Source of the DNA: Pseudomonas koreensis
GTDB taxonomy: Bacteria; Pseudomonadota; Gammaproteobacteria; Pseudomonadales; Pseudomonadaceae
Direction of reading: 5' to 3'
NCBI RefSeq assembly: GCF_024169245.1
Contig: NZ_JALJWP010000001.1
Span: 3,597,501 to 3,661,500 of the forward strand
DNA: 64,000 nt
Part shown: in pieces, positions 36,549-45,669 of the stretch
How positions within the stretch are numbered: position 1 is the first letter of the stretch
How the letters are laid out: each line of letters opens with the position of its first letter
Program-made: the position numbers and the translations under genes
Notes under the pieces: model-generated
The model's input: the letters and a program-made list of their open reading frames with translations, nothing else
The model's database searches: none
Told to the model about the DNA's origin: nothing

Positions 36549-38012
36549 TCAGTGCGGCTGATAAACCGTGAGCATCTGCCCCGGCTTCAACGCCTTGCCA
36601 GCACCCGGATTCCAGCGCTTGAGATGTTGCATCTCGACGTTGAAGCGCTTCGCCACCACGTACAGGGTGTCGCCGCGCTTGACCTTGTACTGGGTCTGCT
36701 GCTTGCTCTCGTCCTTGCCTTTGGTCTTGGTATTCGCCGCGACCACGGTGTTGACCCGACCGGACTTGCGCGCCGGAGCACGCTTGGTGTTGTCCTGCAT
36801 GACCAGGGTCTGGCCAACCTTGAGATTCTTGCCGGTCAGCTTGTTCCAGCGCTGCAGATCCTTCACTTCGACCTTGTTGGCCTTGGCGATGGAGCCGAGG
36901 TTGTCGCCCCGCTTGACCCGATAAGCGCGTTTGAGCTGCGCGACTTCAGACGGATCGGCACCTTCGAATACCGGTTTCAGCGAGCGCGGGCTTATCAGCT
37001 CGTCCGGACGCATGGTCTGCAGACTGGCGGTCAGCAGTTGTGCCTTGGACGTCGGCACCAGCAAATGCTGCGGACCGTCGATGGTGGTGCGCTGTTTGAA
37101 GGCCGGGTTGAGCTGGAACAGTTCGTCTTCGTCGATGTTGGCCACCGCAGCGACCTTGGACAGGTCCATGCGCTGGTTGATTTCGACAACCTGGAAGTAC
37201 GGTTCGTTGGCGATCGGGTTGAGGTTGACGCCGTAGGCTTCCGGCGCCAGTACCACTTGCGACAGTGCCAGCAGTTTCGGCACATACGCCTGGGTTTCCG
37301 CCGGCAGCGGCAGGTTCCAGTAGTCCGTAGGCAGGCCGAGCTTTTCGTTGCGCTCGATCGCCCGGCTCACGGTGCCTTCACCGGCGTTGTAGGCCGCCAG
37401 AGCCAGCAGCCAGTCACCGTTGAACATGTCATGCAGACGAGTCAGGTAGTCCATCGCCGCTGTGGTTGAAGCGGTAATGTCGCGACGGCCATCGTAGAAA
37501 CGCGTCTGGCGCAGATTGAAGTAACGCCCGGTGGACGGAATGAATTGCCACAGGCCCACGGCATCGGCACGGGAATAGGCCATGGGGTTGTAGGCGCTCT
37601 CGATCACTGGCAGCAGGGCCAGTTCCAGCGGCATGTTGCGTTCTTCGAGGCGTTCGACGATGTAATGAATGTAGAGGCTGCCGCGTTCGCCGGCATTCTC
37701 GAGGAAAGAGGGGTTGCTGGCGAACCACAGGCGTTGCTGCTCGATGCGCGGATTGACGCCAAGGCCTTCCTGCAACTGGAAGCCCTGGCGCATGCGTTCC
37801 CAGATGTCCTGGGGCGCCACGGGGGTGGGCTTCTCGGTCAGCCAGATCGGCTTCTGCTTGGCTCGCGCAGCAATGTTCGGCGTGTGCGTCGCTTCAGTCT
37901 GCGGAGCGTGGCTGGAGCAACCCGCCAGCGTGGCGGACACAGCCACCGCGATGGCTTGCGCCAGGCGGGTCAAAGCATCTGAATTGACGGACTTACGTAT
38001 GGATGACGACAT
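36549..38012 (-). CDS. mltD: Membrane-bound lytic murein transglycosylase D
   Basis: A 487-aa lipoprotein that cuts peptidoglycan glycan strands to 1,6-anhydro ends. The lipobox LAGC puts the lipid on Cys32, so it sits in the outer membrane facing the periplasm. The SLT domain covers about 115-235, with catalytic Glu138 in PVIESAYNP, then GLWQFIPSTGRYFNL and AYNAGEGTV. Two LysM domains at the C-terminus (YRVKRGDNL and YKVKRGDTL) bind peptidoglycan. The ATG at 38012 is preferred to a TTG eight codons earlier. It is monocistronic. Confidence 0.95.
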   Translation of the reverse strand: MSSSIRKSVNSDALTRLAQAIAVAVSATLAGCSSHAPQTEATHTPNIAARAKQKPIWLTEKPTPVAPQDIWERMRQGFQLQEGLGVNPRIEQQRLWFASNPSFLENAGERGSLYIHYIVERLEERNMPLELALLPVIESAYNPMAYSRADAVGLWQFIPSTGRYFNLRQTRFYDGRRDITASTTAAMDYLTRLHDMFNGDWLLALAAYNAGEGTVSRAIERNEKLGLPTDYWNLPLPAETQAYVPKLLALSQVVLAPEAYGVNLNPIANEPYFQVVEINQRMDLSKVAAVANIDEDELFQLNPAFKQRTTIDGPQHLLVPTSKAQLLTASLQTMRPDELISPRSLKPVFEGADPSEVAQLKRAYRVKRGDNLGSIAKANKVEVKDLQRWNKLTGKNLKVGQTLVMQDNTKRAPARKSGRVNTVVAANTKTKGKDESKQQTQYKVKRGDTLYVVAKRFNVEMQHLKRWNPGAGKALKPGQMLTVYQPH

Positions 38013-38111
38013 TGGCTGGAAGTAAGTTCCGGGCAAAAATGTCGGGCGATTCTAGAAAGCGCACCCCCCGCGGTCAACCATTGAGAATTTCCGTGCCCGC
38101 CAGCCGCTTGC

Positions 38112-38879
38112 TCAGAACGTGTCTTTCCACGCTCGCAACGCCGCAAACACCTCACTCGGCGCCCGGTTTTGAGCGCCTTCCCGTTCGTCCACTTTTTGTG
38201 TAACCAATGTTTCAGAAGTGCGTAAAAACGGATTGGTGAGCTTTTCCAGCGCCAGCGTCGACGGCAGCGTCATTACGCCGTTCTGCCGTTGCTGAATGAC
38301 CTTTTCCAGACGAGCGGCAGTGTGCGGATTGCCTGGCTCGACGGCGGCGGCAAACTTGAGATTGCTCAAGGTGTATTCATGGGTGCAATAGACCAGCGTA
38401 TCTTCCGGTAGGCCCGCGAGACGGCTGAGCGAGTGATACATCTGCTCGGGCGTGCCTTCGAACAGTCGGCCGCAACCGGCGGCGAACAGCGTGTCGCCGC
38501 AGAACAACAGGCCATGGTGGTAATAGGCGATGTGCCCCAAAGTGTGACCGGGCACTGCATAGACGTCGAAGTCCCAGCCAAGCACGCTGACGCTGTCATT
38601 GTCCTTGAGCGCTACGTCGCGCGCCGGGATGCTTTCGCTGGCCGGGCCGTAGACTTTGGCGCCGGTCGCCGCTTTCAGGCGCTCGACACCGCCGACGTGG
38701 TCGTGGTGATGGTGGGTGATCAGAATATCGCTGAGCACCCAGCCCGGGTGCGCATCGAGCCACGCCTGCACCGGGGCGGCGTCGCCCGGATCGACCACCG
38801 CACAGCGCTGGGTCTGATGATCCTGTAACAACCAGATGTAGTTGTCGGTGAACGCGGGCAGGGCACTGATCTGTATCAT
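38112..38879 (-). CDS. gloB: Hydroxyacylglutathione hydrolase (glyoxalase II)
   Basis: A 255-aa metallo-beta-lactamase-fold hydrolase that splits S-lactoylglutathione to lactate and glutathione, second step of methylglyoxal removal. The binuclear metal motif THHHHDH (residues 55-61) is complete, followed by [21 protein letters not shown] and [12 protein letters not shown], all GloB-specific. The start [16 protein letters not shown] at 38879 is the family start. It is divergent from a methyltransferase gene with about 66 bases between, the classic gloB-methyltransferase-rnhA-dnaQ order. Confidence 0.96.
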   Translation of the reverse strand: MIQISALPAFTDNYIWLLQDHQTQRCAVVDPGDAAPVQAWLDAHPGWVLSDILITHHHHDHVGGVERLKAATGAKVYGPASESIPARDVALKDNDSVSVLGWDFDVYAVPGHTLGHIAYYHHGLLFCGDTLFAAGCGRLFEGTPEQMYHSLSRLAGLPEDTLVYCTHEYTLSNLKFAAAVEPGNPHTAARLEKVIQQRQNGVMTLPSTLALEKLTNPFLRTSETLVTQKVDEREGAQNRAPSEVFAALRAWKDTF

Positions 38880-38945
38880 CGTCGGAATTCGCCAAGCAGA
38901 AAACATTGGCGCATCTTAGTAGTTCCTGGCGCGTTGGAGAATGAC

Positions 38946-39704
38946 ATGACCGATAAAGCGTTCGCTCAGGCCGATCCCGACTGGCTGGCATTGATCAGCG
39001 CTGCCCGCGAATGGCTGTCGGGGCCGCTCGGGCAATTTCTGCTGGATGAAGAACGGCGCATGCTCGATGACGAGCTCGGCCGCTTCTTCGGCGGTTATCT
39101 GGTGCATTACGGCCCGTCCGCCGAAACCCCGCCGGCGGCGCCGCAAGTGCAGCGCAACGTACGTCTCGGCGCGCCGTTGCCCGGGGTCGAGATCGTTTGC
39201 GAAGAACAGGCCTGGCCATTGAGCGAGCATGCCGCCGACGTGGTGGTGATGCAGCATGGCCTGGATTTCTGCCTGTCGCCCCACGGTTTGCTGCGTGAAG
39301 CGGCCAGCAGCGTGCGTCCGGGCGGGCATCTGCTGATCATCGGCATCAACCCCTGGAGCACGTGGGGCCTGCGGCATTTCTTCGCCAACGATGCCCTGCG
39401 CAAGGCGCGCTGCATATCACCGTCGCGGGTTGCCGACTGGCTCAATCTGCTGGGCTTCGCGCTGGAGAAACGCCGCTTCGGGTGCTATCGTCCGCCGCTC
39501 GCGTCGCCCAAGTGGCAGAACCGCCTGGCCGGCTGGGAACGCAAGGCCGGGGACTGGCAGTTGTCCGGCGGCGGCTTCTATTTGCTGGTGGCGCGCAAGA
39601 TCGTGGTGGGGCTCAGGCCATTGCGCCAGGAGCGCCGCGAGCCGATGGGCAAGCTGATTCCGCTGCCGATGGCCAAGGTCAACCGCCGCCGCATCGAACC
39701 GTAA
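38946..39704 (+). CDS. Class I SAM-dependent methyltransferase
   Basis: A 252-aa methyltransferase, the one regularly found between gloB and rnhA in proteobacteria. The expected motif region reads ADVVVMQHGLDFCLSPHGLLREAASSVRPGGHLLIIGINPW. This covers the acidic strand after the SAM site and the RPGG loop. The substrate is unknown. The ATG at 38946 has GGAG eight bases upstream; a TTG four codons before is less likely. The C-terminal end is basic (PLPMAKVNRRRIEP). Confidence 0.88.
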   Translation: MTDKAFAQADPDWLALISAAREWLSGPLGQFLLDEERRMLDDELGRFFGGYLVHYGPSAETPPAAPQVQRNVRLGAPLPGVEIVCEEQAWPLSEHAADVVVMQHGLDFCLSPHGLLREAASSVRPGGHLLIIGINPWSTWGLRHFFANDALRKARCISPSRVADWLNLLGFALEKRRFGCYRPPLASPKWQNRLAGWERKAGDWQLSGGGFYLLVARKIVVGLRPLRQERREPMGKLIPLPMAKVNRRRIEP

Positions 39705-39794
39705 ATCTTCTTTTATTTGTGGCCGGGCTTGTCCCGGCCGCGGTCATTGTCGATCCGTGATTGGCAGGACAGGCATTTTTCTGGAAAGACTGGC

Positions 39795-40265
39795 ATGAGC
39801 GAAAGCGTGGAAAGCGTCGACACCGTAGAACTGTTCACCGACGGCGCCTGCAAGGGCAACCCCGGCCCCGGTGGCTGGGGTGCTCTGCTGGTGTGCAAGG
39901 GCGTCGAAAAGGAACTATGGGGCGGCGAGGCCAACACCACCAACAACCGCATGGAACTGCTCGGCGCGATCCGCGGCCTCGAAGCACTCAAGCGTCCCTG
40001 CGAAGTGCTGCTGGTGACTGACTCGCAGTATGTGATGAAAGGCATCAACGAGTGGATGGCCAACTGGAAGAAGCGCGGCTGGAAAACTGCCGCGAAAGAA
40101 CCGGTGAAGAACGCCGATCTGTGGAAAGAACTGGACGAACAGGTCAACCGCCACAAAGTCACCTGGAAATGGGTGCGTGGGCATATTGGTCATCACGGTA
40201 ACGAGCGGGCGGACCAGTTGGCCAATCGTGGCGTTGACGAAGTGCGCGGTTACAAGCAGACCTGA
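39795..40265 (+). CDS. rnhA: Ribonuclease HI
   Basis: A 156-aa RNase H that removes RNA from RNA:DNA hybrids. The acid residues of the active site are all present: Asp16 in [15 protein letters not shown], Glu in [10 protein letters not shown], Asp in VTDSQYV and Asp in [11 protein letters not shown]. The start at 39795 follows GGAAAGACTGGC. It lies 90 bases after the methyltransferase gene and upstream of dnaQ on the same strand; a REP and a long hairpin separate rnhA and dnaQ. Confidence 0.97.
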   Translation: MSESVESVDTVELFTDGACKGNPGPGGWGALLVCKGVEKELWGGEANTTNNRMELLGAIRGLEALKRPCEVLLVTDSQYVMKGINEWMANWKKRGWKTAAKEPVKNADLWKELDEQVNRHKVTWKWVRGHIGHHGNERADQLANRGVDEVRGYKQT

Positions 40266-40291
40266 TTCCCTCCGTTGCACCGTGGTGCCCC

Positions 40292-40420
40292 AATCGCGAG
40301 CAGGCTCACTCCTACAATTGGAATGCATTTCCCTGTAGGAGCTGCGGGACGCTGCGATCTTTTGATCTTGCTGTAAAAAAAATCAAAAGATCGCAGCCTT
40401 CGGCAGCTCCTACAGGCTTC
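40292..40420. repeat. REP core plus long imperfect hairpin
   Basis: A single ATCGCGAGCAGGCTCACTCC core at 40292-40316 is followed at about 40335-40418 by a hairpin with arms TGTAGGAGCTGC and GCAGCTCCTACA around GATCTTTTGATC. The hairpin is the same class as 11917-12012 but its arms are imperfect. It may stop rnhA transcription before dnaQ. Confidence 0.8.
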
Positions 40421-40482
40421 ATCCCCAGCGTGTTAACATCCGCGTTTTTTTGCAAGATCGACCCATTGAGAGCTGAGCACTG

Positions 40483-41241
40483 ATGGCCACCAGATCCGTT
40501 GTACTCGATACCGAAACCACCGGCATGCCGGTGACCGATGGTCACCGGATCATTGAAATCGGTTGCGTCGAACTGATCGGTCGGCGCCTGACTGGCCGGC
40601 ACTTTCACGTTTATCTGCAACCGGATCGCGAAAGCGACGAAGGTGCGATCGGTGTGCACGGCATCACCAACGAATTCCTCGTCGGCAAGCCGCGCTTTGC
40701 CGAAGTTGCCGACGAGTTCTTTGAATTCATCAAAGGCGCGCAGCTGATCATCCACAACGCGGCGTTCGACGTTGGCTTCATCAACAATGAATTCGCGTTG
40801 ATGGGCCAGCACGATCGCGCCGACATCACCCAGCATTGCACAATCCTCGACACCCTGATGATGGCCCGGGAACGTCACCCGGGGCAGCGCAACAGCCTCG
40901 ACGCGTTGTGCAAACGTTATGGCGTCGACAACTCCGGCCGTGAACTGCACGGCGCCTTGCTCGACTCGGAGATTCTCGCCGACGTCTACCTGACCATGAC
41001 CGGCGGCCAGACCAGCCTGTCGCTGGCCGGCAATGCGTCTGACGGCAATGGCACGGGCGAGGGCGCGGACAATTCGGCTACGGAAATCCGCCGCCTGCCG
41101 GTTGATCGTCAACCCGCGCGCATCATCCGCGCCACCGAAGAAGAGCTGGCTGCGCATCTGGTGCGGCTGGAAATCATCGCCAAATCGGCGGGAGCGCCGG
41201 CGTTGTGGACGCAGATTGCCGAGGCTGATGCGCAGGCCTGA
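40483..41241 (+). CDS. dnaQ: DNA polymerase III epsilon subunit (3'-5' proofreading)
   Basis: A 252-aa proofreading exonuclease of the replicase. ExoI is VLDTETTG (Asp9, Glu11). ExoII is IHNAAFDVGFINNE. ExoIII is HGALLDSEILADVYL with the catalytic His and Asp. The C-terminal tail (about 185-252) includes the alpha-binding region. It is the last gene of the gloB-side cluster. The ATG follows GAGAGCTGAGCACTG. Confidence 0.96.
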   Translation: MATRSVVLDTETTGMPVTDGHRIIEIGCVELIGRRLTGRHFHVYLQPDRESDEGAIGVHGITNEFLVGKPRFAEVADEFFEFIKGAQLIIHNAAFDVGFINNEFALMGQHDRADITQHCTILDTLMMARERHPGQRNSLDALCKRYGVDNSGRELHGALLDSEILADVYLTMTGGQTSLSLAGNASDGNGTGEGADNSATEIRRLPVDRQPARIIRATEEELAAHLVRLEIIAKSAGAPALWTQIAEADAQA

Positions 41242-41261
41242 AAGATCGAAAAATCAGAAGA

Positions 41262-41302
41262 TCAGAAGATCAGAAGATCGCAGCCTTCGGCAGCTCCTAC
41301 GG
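41262..41302. repeat. Half of the GATCGCAGCCTTCGG repeat with AGATCAGA runs
   Basis: Three AGAAGATC units lead into GATCGCAGCCTTCGGCAGCTCCTAC, the right arm of the hairpin class found at 11917, 40335 and 55844. No left arm is present. Confidence 0.7.
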
Positions 41303-41454
41303 GGATTGCATTCCACAGTAAGGGACGAGGAAGGCGGCGGTTTTTTGCTTTTGGCGACATGAAGCCAAGTTGCCACCCTCGCCACATCCGCTGCAACCCT
41401 CTACCCTGAGTGCATTGGCGGGTGCAGATCTGCCGCCTCAGGACACTGAGTCTC

Positions 41455-41535
41455 ATGTACGAAGATTTGAAATTTGCGCTGGCGATCTTCCATCGCGACA
41501 TCAAGGTCGACTACGTCGGCTGCGTCAAGGAATGA
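41455..41535 (+). CDS. 26-codon ORF overlapping the GNAT gene start
   Basis: ATG at 41455 opens MYEDLKFALAIFHRDIKVDY and ends in VGCVKE, then TGA. Its last bases ATGA form the first possible start of the downstream acetyltransferase, a four-base overlap typical of translational coupling. The ribosome site is weak (CTGAG). The amphipathic sequence with regular codons looks more like a real small protein or leader than noise, but no homolog is known to me. Confidence 0.45.
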   Translation: MYEDLKFALAIFHRDIKVDYVGCVKE

Positions 41536-42164
41536 GGGCTTTTCCCAGTATGCGACCGGTCATGAATCCGAAATACCCAGGGTTGTCGGTGCGTGTAGCC
41601 GACGAAGGTTTTGCGCCGTATATCTGGGGCAGTGACTTCAGTTTCGAGGTCGCCGCCTATGGCGCCGCCGTGATCGGCAAACCGGTCGAGCAATGGCCGG
41701 TGACGCCGATCGTGCCCTATCGCAAGTGCTACGGCATCGATCCGGAGGAGTTCAGCGCCTTTCACAACGCGCCCGACAGCGCAATTTTCATGGCCTACCT
41801 GGACGACGAACCGGTCGGCCACCTGGTGATCAGCACCAACTGGAACGGCTTCGCCCACATCGATGAACTGGCGGTGCACGCCCCGGCCCGGCGCCACGGG
41901 GTGGCCAAGGCGCTGCTCGATGTAGCGCAGTTCTGGAGTCGCAAGAAAAAGCTGCCGGGCATCATGCTCGAAACCCAGAACAACAACCTTGGCGCCTGCC
42001 GTCTGTATGAACGCTGCGGTTACGTGATTGGCGGTATCGACCAGTTGCGCTATCGCGGCATCGATCCGCATACCGCCGAAGTCGCATTGTTCTGGTATCG
42101 GCTGTTCGATAATCCGCTGGAAAACCCACTCAGATCGACAGCATCGCCTCGGCTTGTTCCGTGA
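41532..42164 (+). CDS. GNAT-family N-acetyltransferase
   Basis: A 210-aa acetyltransferase (shorter starts at 41550 and 41562 are possible and the last matches the most family-like N-terminus). The GNAT acetyl-CoA loop reads ARRHGVAKALLDVA, after HIDELAVHA and followed by ETQNNNLGACRLYERCGY. This layout resembles SatA-type antibiotic/amine acetyltransferases, but the substrate is unknown. It ends inside the 3' end of the convergent LysR gene (overlap of about 35 bases). Confidence 0.85.
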   Translation: MRAFPSMRPVMNPKYPGLSVRVADEGFAPYIWGSDFSFEVAAYGAAVIGKPVEQWPVTPIVPYRKCYGIDPEEFSAFHNAPDSAIFMAYLDDEPVGHLVISTNWNGFAHIDELAVHAPARRHGVAKALLDVAQFWSRKKKLPGIMLETQNNNLGACRLYERCGYVIGGIDQLRYRGIDPHTAEVALFWYRLFDNPLENPLRSTASPRLVP

Positions 42165-43023
42165 TGATCGCCAGCAGGGTCTGAGTTGCCGGTGCTGGCG
42201 CTGCGTGTTTGAAGGTCAGCGCGTAGAGGCTGACCGGCACCGCCGGTGACAGCGGGCAGACGTCCAGCCCGCCGGCGCGAGCACCCAAAGCGGTGAACGG
42301 ATCGACGATGGCCAGGCCTTCGCCGGCCTCGACCATGCTGCGCATCATCTGATGGGTCTGCACGCGGGTCTGAATGCTCGGTGCCGGGCGCAAGGCCTGC
42401 AGTTTGTTTTCCAATGCCGGGCTCAGCGGATCCTGCCCTTCGAGACCGACCATGGCCTGACCGGCCAGGTCTGCCAGAGAAATATATTTCTGTTTCGGCT
42501 GCAGCCAGCCGTGCGGAGCGAGCAATTGCAGTTTGCCCTGGGCGAGCGGTTGGCAGTCGATATCGGGGTGTTCGGGGTCGTGCAGGCTCAGGCCCAGATC
42601 GCTCTCGCGCAGTAACAGGCTGCGGACGATGTCCCGGGTCGGCGCGCTGAGCAGGCTGCAAGGTGCATCCGGCAAACGTCGGCGCAGGGCTGCCAGGCTT
42701 TGCGGTAACAGCTGTTGAGCCAGCGGCGGGGTGCCGATGATGCGCAGGGGCGGGGCGAGGTATTGCTTGAGGCTGCTGGCCAGACGCTGCACCGGCTCCA
42801 GCGCTGCATAGACGTGCGCGATTTCCACCTGCAAGGCGCGCGCTTCGGGGGTCGATTGCAGGCGCCCGCGAACGCTGGCAAACAGCATGAACCCCAACTG
42901 GCCTTCGGCTTCGCGCAAACGCTCTTCGACCTCGGTCACCGGCAATTGCAGCCATTCGGCGGCGGTGCCCAGGTGACCGGTCTGCAAGAGCGCCTGAATC
43001 ACTTCGATGTGGCGTAAACGCAT
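42130..43023 (-). CDS. LysR-family transcriptional regulator
   Basis: A 297-aa LysR-type regulator. The N-terminal HTH is MRLRHIEVIQALLQTGHLGTAAEWL, then TEVEERLREAEGQLGFMLF. The effector domain follows, with MRSMVEAGEGLAIVDPFTA near 240. HTH residues differ from canonical SQ(P/S)A(V/L)S, having VTEVEER, a variant seen in a subset of Pseudomonas LysR proteins. Its end overlaps the convergent GNAT gene. A direct target cannot be named. Confidence 0.87.
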   Translation of the reverse strand: MRLRHIEVIQALLQTGHLGTAAEWLQLPVTEVEERLREAEGQLGFMLFASVRGRLQSTPEARALQVEIAHVYAALEPVQRLASSLKQYLAPPLRIIGTPPLAQQLLPQSLAALRRRLPDAPCSLLSAPTRDIVRSLLLRESDLGLSLHDPEHPDIDCQPLAQGKLQLLAPHGWLQPKQKYISLADLAGQAMVGLEGQDPLSPALENKLQALRPAPSIQTRVQTHQMMRSMVEAGEGLAIVDPFTALGARAGGLDVCPLSPAVPVSLYALTFKHAAPAPATQTLLAIITEQAEAMLSI

Positions 43024-43108
43024 GCGTGAAGTCCATGTTCAGCAAATGGGGTCAGGCGCTGAATCCTACCCCAAGTCTGCACGCATGACTTCTGCTCATA
43101 ACGATCAG

Positions 43109-43345
43109 TTATGACGCGACGCTGGTCTCGGGTTCACGGGTAAGGGTTACGCCCGACTGAACCAGCACGAACTCGTTGTCATCGAGCTTATTGACCCGAT
43201 CGCCAATGGCCAGTTTGTAGGTGGTAACGGGCTCCGAGCCAGTGGATCCGTCTGCAGACGGGTTCGATTCCTGGAATTCATGCACGGAATAAACACGGCC
43301 TTCCGCGTCTCTTGCATGAAACTGACCGACGAGTACTGCTGCCAT
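43109..43345 (-). CDS. Small conserved-looking protein of unknown function
   Basis: A 78-aa protein opening MAAVLVGQFHARDAEGRVYSV with beta-strand-like alternation (VTTYKLAIGDRVNKLDDNEF, then VQSGVTLTRE). No signal peptide or membrane segment is seen. AGAGG lies about eight bases before the ATG, which supports expression. I do not recognise the family. It is alone between the LysR gene and an FMN reductase, separated from the latter by an AT-rich gap with likely promoters. Confidence 0.7.
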   Translation of the reverse strand: MAAVLVGQFHARDAEGRVYSVHEFQESNPSADGSTGSEPVTTYKLAIGDRVNKLDDNEFVLVQSGVTLTREPETSVAS

Positions 43346-43528
43346 CTGCTTAGAACCTCTGGAGATAAAACGCTTGATTTGCGGCTTTGTAGACCGTCAC
43401 CAAGCTCGGTAAGTTTTCTTACAGGAAAAAAATATTCCTCGCGCAGGAAAAACCAATGATCACTGGTGAAAGCGTCACTGGATCATCTATAACTAGCGAC
43501 TCTTCCCACAGACCATCGAGAGTCTTCC

Positions 43529-44086
43529 ATGAGCAATGTCTACAACGTCGCTGTAGTGGTCGGTAGCCTGCGCAAAGCATCGATCAATCGCAAAGTCGCA
43601 CTGGCCCTTGCCGAACTGGCACCGGCCAATCTCAAGCTCGAGATTGTCGAAATCGGTGAACTGCCGCTGTACAACGAGGACATCGACGGCGATTCTCCGC
43701 CCGCAGCCTACAGCACTTTCCGTCAGAAAGTGGCGTCATCCGACGCGGTGCTGTTTGTCACCCCCGAGTACAACCGCTCGATTCCGGCACCGTTGAAGAA
43801 CGCCATCGACGTCGGCTCCCGCCCTTATGGCCGGAGCGCGTGGAGCGGCAAACCCGGCGCGGTGATCAGCGTATCGCCAGGCGCCATCGGCGGTTTCGGC
43901 GCCAACCAGCACCTGCGCCAGACCTTTGTTTTCCTCGATATCCATTGCCTGCAACAGCCGGAAGCGTATCTGGGAGGCGCGGGCAATGCGTTTGATGAAG
44001 CGGGCAAGCTGAGCGAATCGGTGAAGCCATTCCTGCAGAAATTCATTGATGCTTACGGCCAGTTCGTAGAGCAACACAAAAAATAA
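43529..44086 (+). CDS. NADPH-dependent FMN reductase (ChrR/YieF type)
   Basis: A 185-aa flavodoxin-like reductase. The FMN phosphate loop reads GSLRKASINRKVA at residue 12 and TPEYNRSIPAPLKNAIDVGSRP at about 80-100 is the family signature. Members reduce quinones, chromate and azo dyes. The start follows a GAGAG site. It is followed by a REPIN and then arsB; it is not the larger ArsH, so no arsenic role should be assumed. Confidence 0.9.
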   Translation: MSNVYNVAVVVGSLRKASINRKVALALAELAPANLKLEIVEIGELPLYNEDIDGDSPPAAYSTFRQKVASSDAVLFVTPEYNRSIPAPLKNAIDVGSRPYGRSAWSGKPGAVISVSPGAIGGFGANQHLRQTFVFLDIHCLQQPEAYLGGAGNAFDEAGKLSESVKPFLQKFIDAYGQFVEQHKK

Positions 44087-44115
44087 TCTCACCGAGATTT
44101 TGGCTGCTTACAGAA

Positions 44116-44212
44116 CCTGTGGGAGCGAGCTTGCTCGCGAAGGCGTCGTCAGCCGGTGCAAAATTGCTGACTGGACCAGCGCTTTCGCGAGCAAGCTCGC
44201 TCCCACAGGGGT
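44116..44212. repeat. REPIN between the FMN reductase and arsB
   Basis: Inverted CTGTGGGAGCGAGCTTGCTCGC arms with inward-facing CGCGAA ends. Confidence 0.85.
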
Positions 44213-44270
44213 ATTTATTCACCTTGGCATTTGTCATCGTTCCACATCATCTCTTTGAAGGCTCCTGCGA

Positions 44271-45554
44271 ATGCTCGCTGCGTCACTGATTTTCCTGCTG
44301 ACCATTACCCTCGTCATCTGGCAACCCAAAGGCCTCGGCGTCGGCTGGAGTGCGACGCTGGGCGCCGTGCTGGCTTTGATCTTCGGCGTCGTTCATCTCA
44401 CGGATATTCCGCTGGTCTGGCAGATCATCTGGAACGCCACCGGCACCTTCGTTGCGCTGATCATCATCAGCCTGTTGCTCGACGAGGCTGGCTTCTTCAA
44501 TTGGGCAGCGCTGCATGTGGCGCGTTGGGGGCGGGGCAGTGGGCGCAAGCTGTTTGCCTTCATGGTGCTGCTCGGCGCGCTGGTGTCGGCGCTGTTCGCC
44601 AATGACGGCGCGGCGCTGATTCTTACGCCGATCGTGATTTCGATGCTGCTGGCGCTGCGCTTTTCCCCGGCGGCAACGCTGGCCTTCGTTATGGGCGCCG
44701 GGTTTATCGCCGATACGGCGAGCCTGCCGCTGGTGGTGTCGAACCTGGTCAACATCGTTTCCGCAGACTTCTTCCACATCGGCTTCAACCGCTATGCCGC
44801 GGTGATGGTGCCGGTCAACTTCGTCAGCGTTGCGGCGACGTTGGGCATGTTGCTGTGGTTCTTTCGCCGCGACATTCCTGCGTCTTACGACCCTGAACAA
44901 CTGGAAAACCCGAGCACTGCGATCCACGACAAGGCGACGTTCCAAGCCGGTTGGGCGGTGCTGGTGATCCTGTTGATCGGCTGCTTCGCCCTCGAACCGC
45001 TGGGCATTCCGATCAGCGCAATTTCGGCGGTGTGCGCCGCGCTGCTGCTGGGTATCGCCGCGCGCGGCCACAAGATCTCCACGCGCAAAGTGATGAAAGA
45101 AGCGCCGTGGCAGATCGTGATTTTCTCGCTGGGCATGTACCTGGTGGTGTACGGCCTGCGCAACGCCGGGCTCACCAGTTACCTCGCCGGGTGGCTGGAC
45201 GTATTCGCCGGGCACGGCGTGTGGGGTGCGGCCATGGGCACCGGGGTTTTGACGGCGCTGCTGTCGTCGATCATGAATAATTTGCCGACGGTTCTGATCG
45301 GATTGCTGTCGATCGACGCGAGTCAGGCCAGCGGGGTGATCAAGGAGGCGATGATCTACGCCAACGTGATTGGCAGTGATCTGGGGCCGAAGATCACCCC
45401 GATCGGCAGTCTGGCGACCTTGTTGTGGCTGCACGTGCTGGAGCGCAAGGGCATCCATATTGGCTGGGGTTATTACTTCCGCGTCGGGATTGTGTTGACC
45501 GTGCCGGTGTTGCTGGTGACGTTGGCGGCGCTGGCGGTGCGGTTATCCATATAG
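44271..45554 (+). CDS. arsB: Arsenite efflux pump ArsB
   Basis: A 427-aa inner-membrane protein with about twelve helices. It matches ArsB in length and motifs: [15 protein letters not shown] at the start, [41 protein letters not shown] and [11 protein letters not shown]. It exports arsenite or antimonite by itself or with ArsA. There is no arsR, arsC or arsH beside it in this window, which is unusual because ArsB is normally part of an ars operon. Confidence 0.9.
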   Translation: MLAASLIFLLTITLVIWQPKGLGVGWSATLGAVLALIFGVVHLTDIPLVWQIIWNATGTFVALIIISLLLDEAGFFNWAALHVARWGRGSGRKLFAFMVLLGALVSALFANDGAALILTPIVISMLLALRFSPAATLAFVMGAGFIADTASLPLVVSNLVNIVSADFFHIGFNRYAAVMVPVNFVSVAATLGMLLWFFRRDIPASYDPEQLENPSTAIHDKATFQAGWAVLVILLIGCFALEPLGIPISAISAVCAALLLGIAARGHKISTRKVMKEAPWQIVIFSLGMYLVVYGLRNAGLTSYLAGWLDVFAGHGVWGAAMGTGVLTALLSSIMNNLPTVLIGLLSIDASQASGVIKEAMIYANVIGSDLGPKITPIGSLATLLWLHVLERKGIHIGWGYYFRVGIVLTVPVLLVTLAALAVRLSI

Positions 45555-45566
45555 ACCGAGTTGTCC

Positions 45567-45651
45567 TTTTCGCGAGCAGGCTCGCTCCCACAGAGAATGC
45601 ATTTCAAATCTGGAATGCGGTCCCTGTGGGAGCGAGCCTGCTCGCGAATTC
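45567..45651. repeat. REPIN, outward arrangement
   Basis: CGCGAGCAGGCTCGCTCCCACAG is followed 30 bases later by CTGTGGGAGCGAGCCTGCTCGCG. The CCCACAG ends face inward as at 106-183, opposite to most others. Confidence 0.85.
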
Positions 45652-45669
45652 GGTCAGGCACCAAAAATC

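Noticed and set aside
43529..45554. FMN reductase plus arsB as an arsH-arsB operon
   Set aside because: The reductase is the short ChrR-type, and a REPIN with about 180 bases separates the genes.
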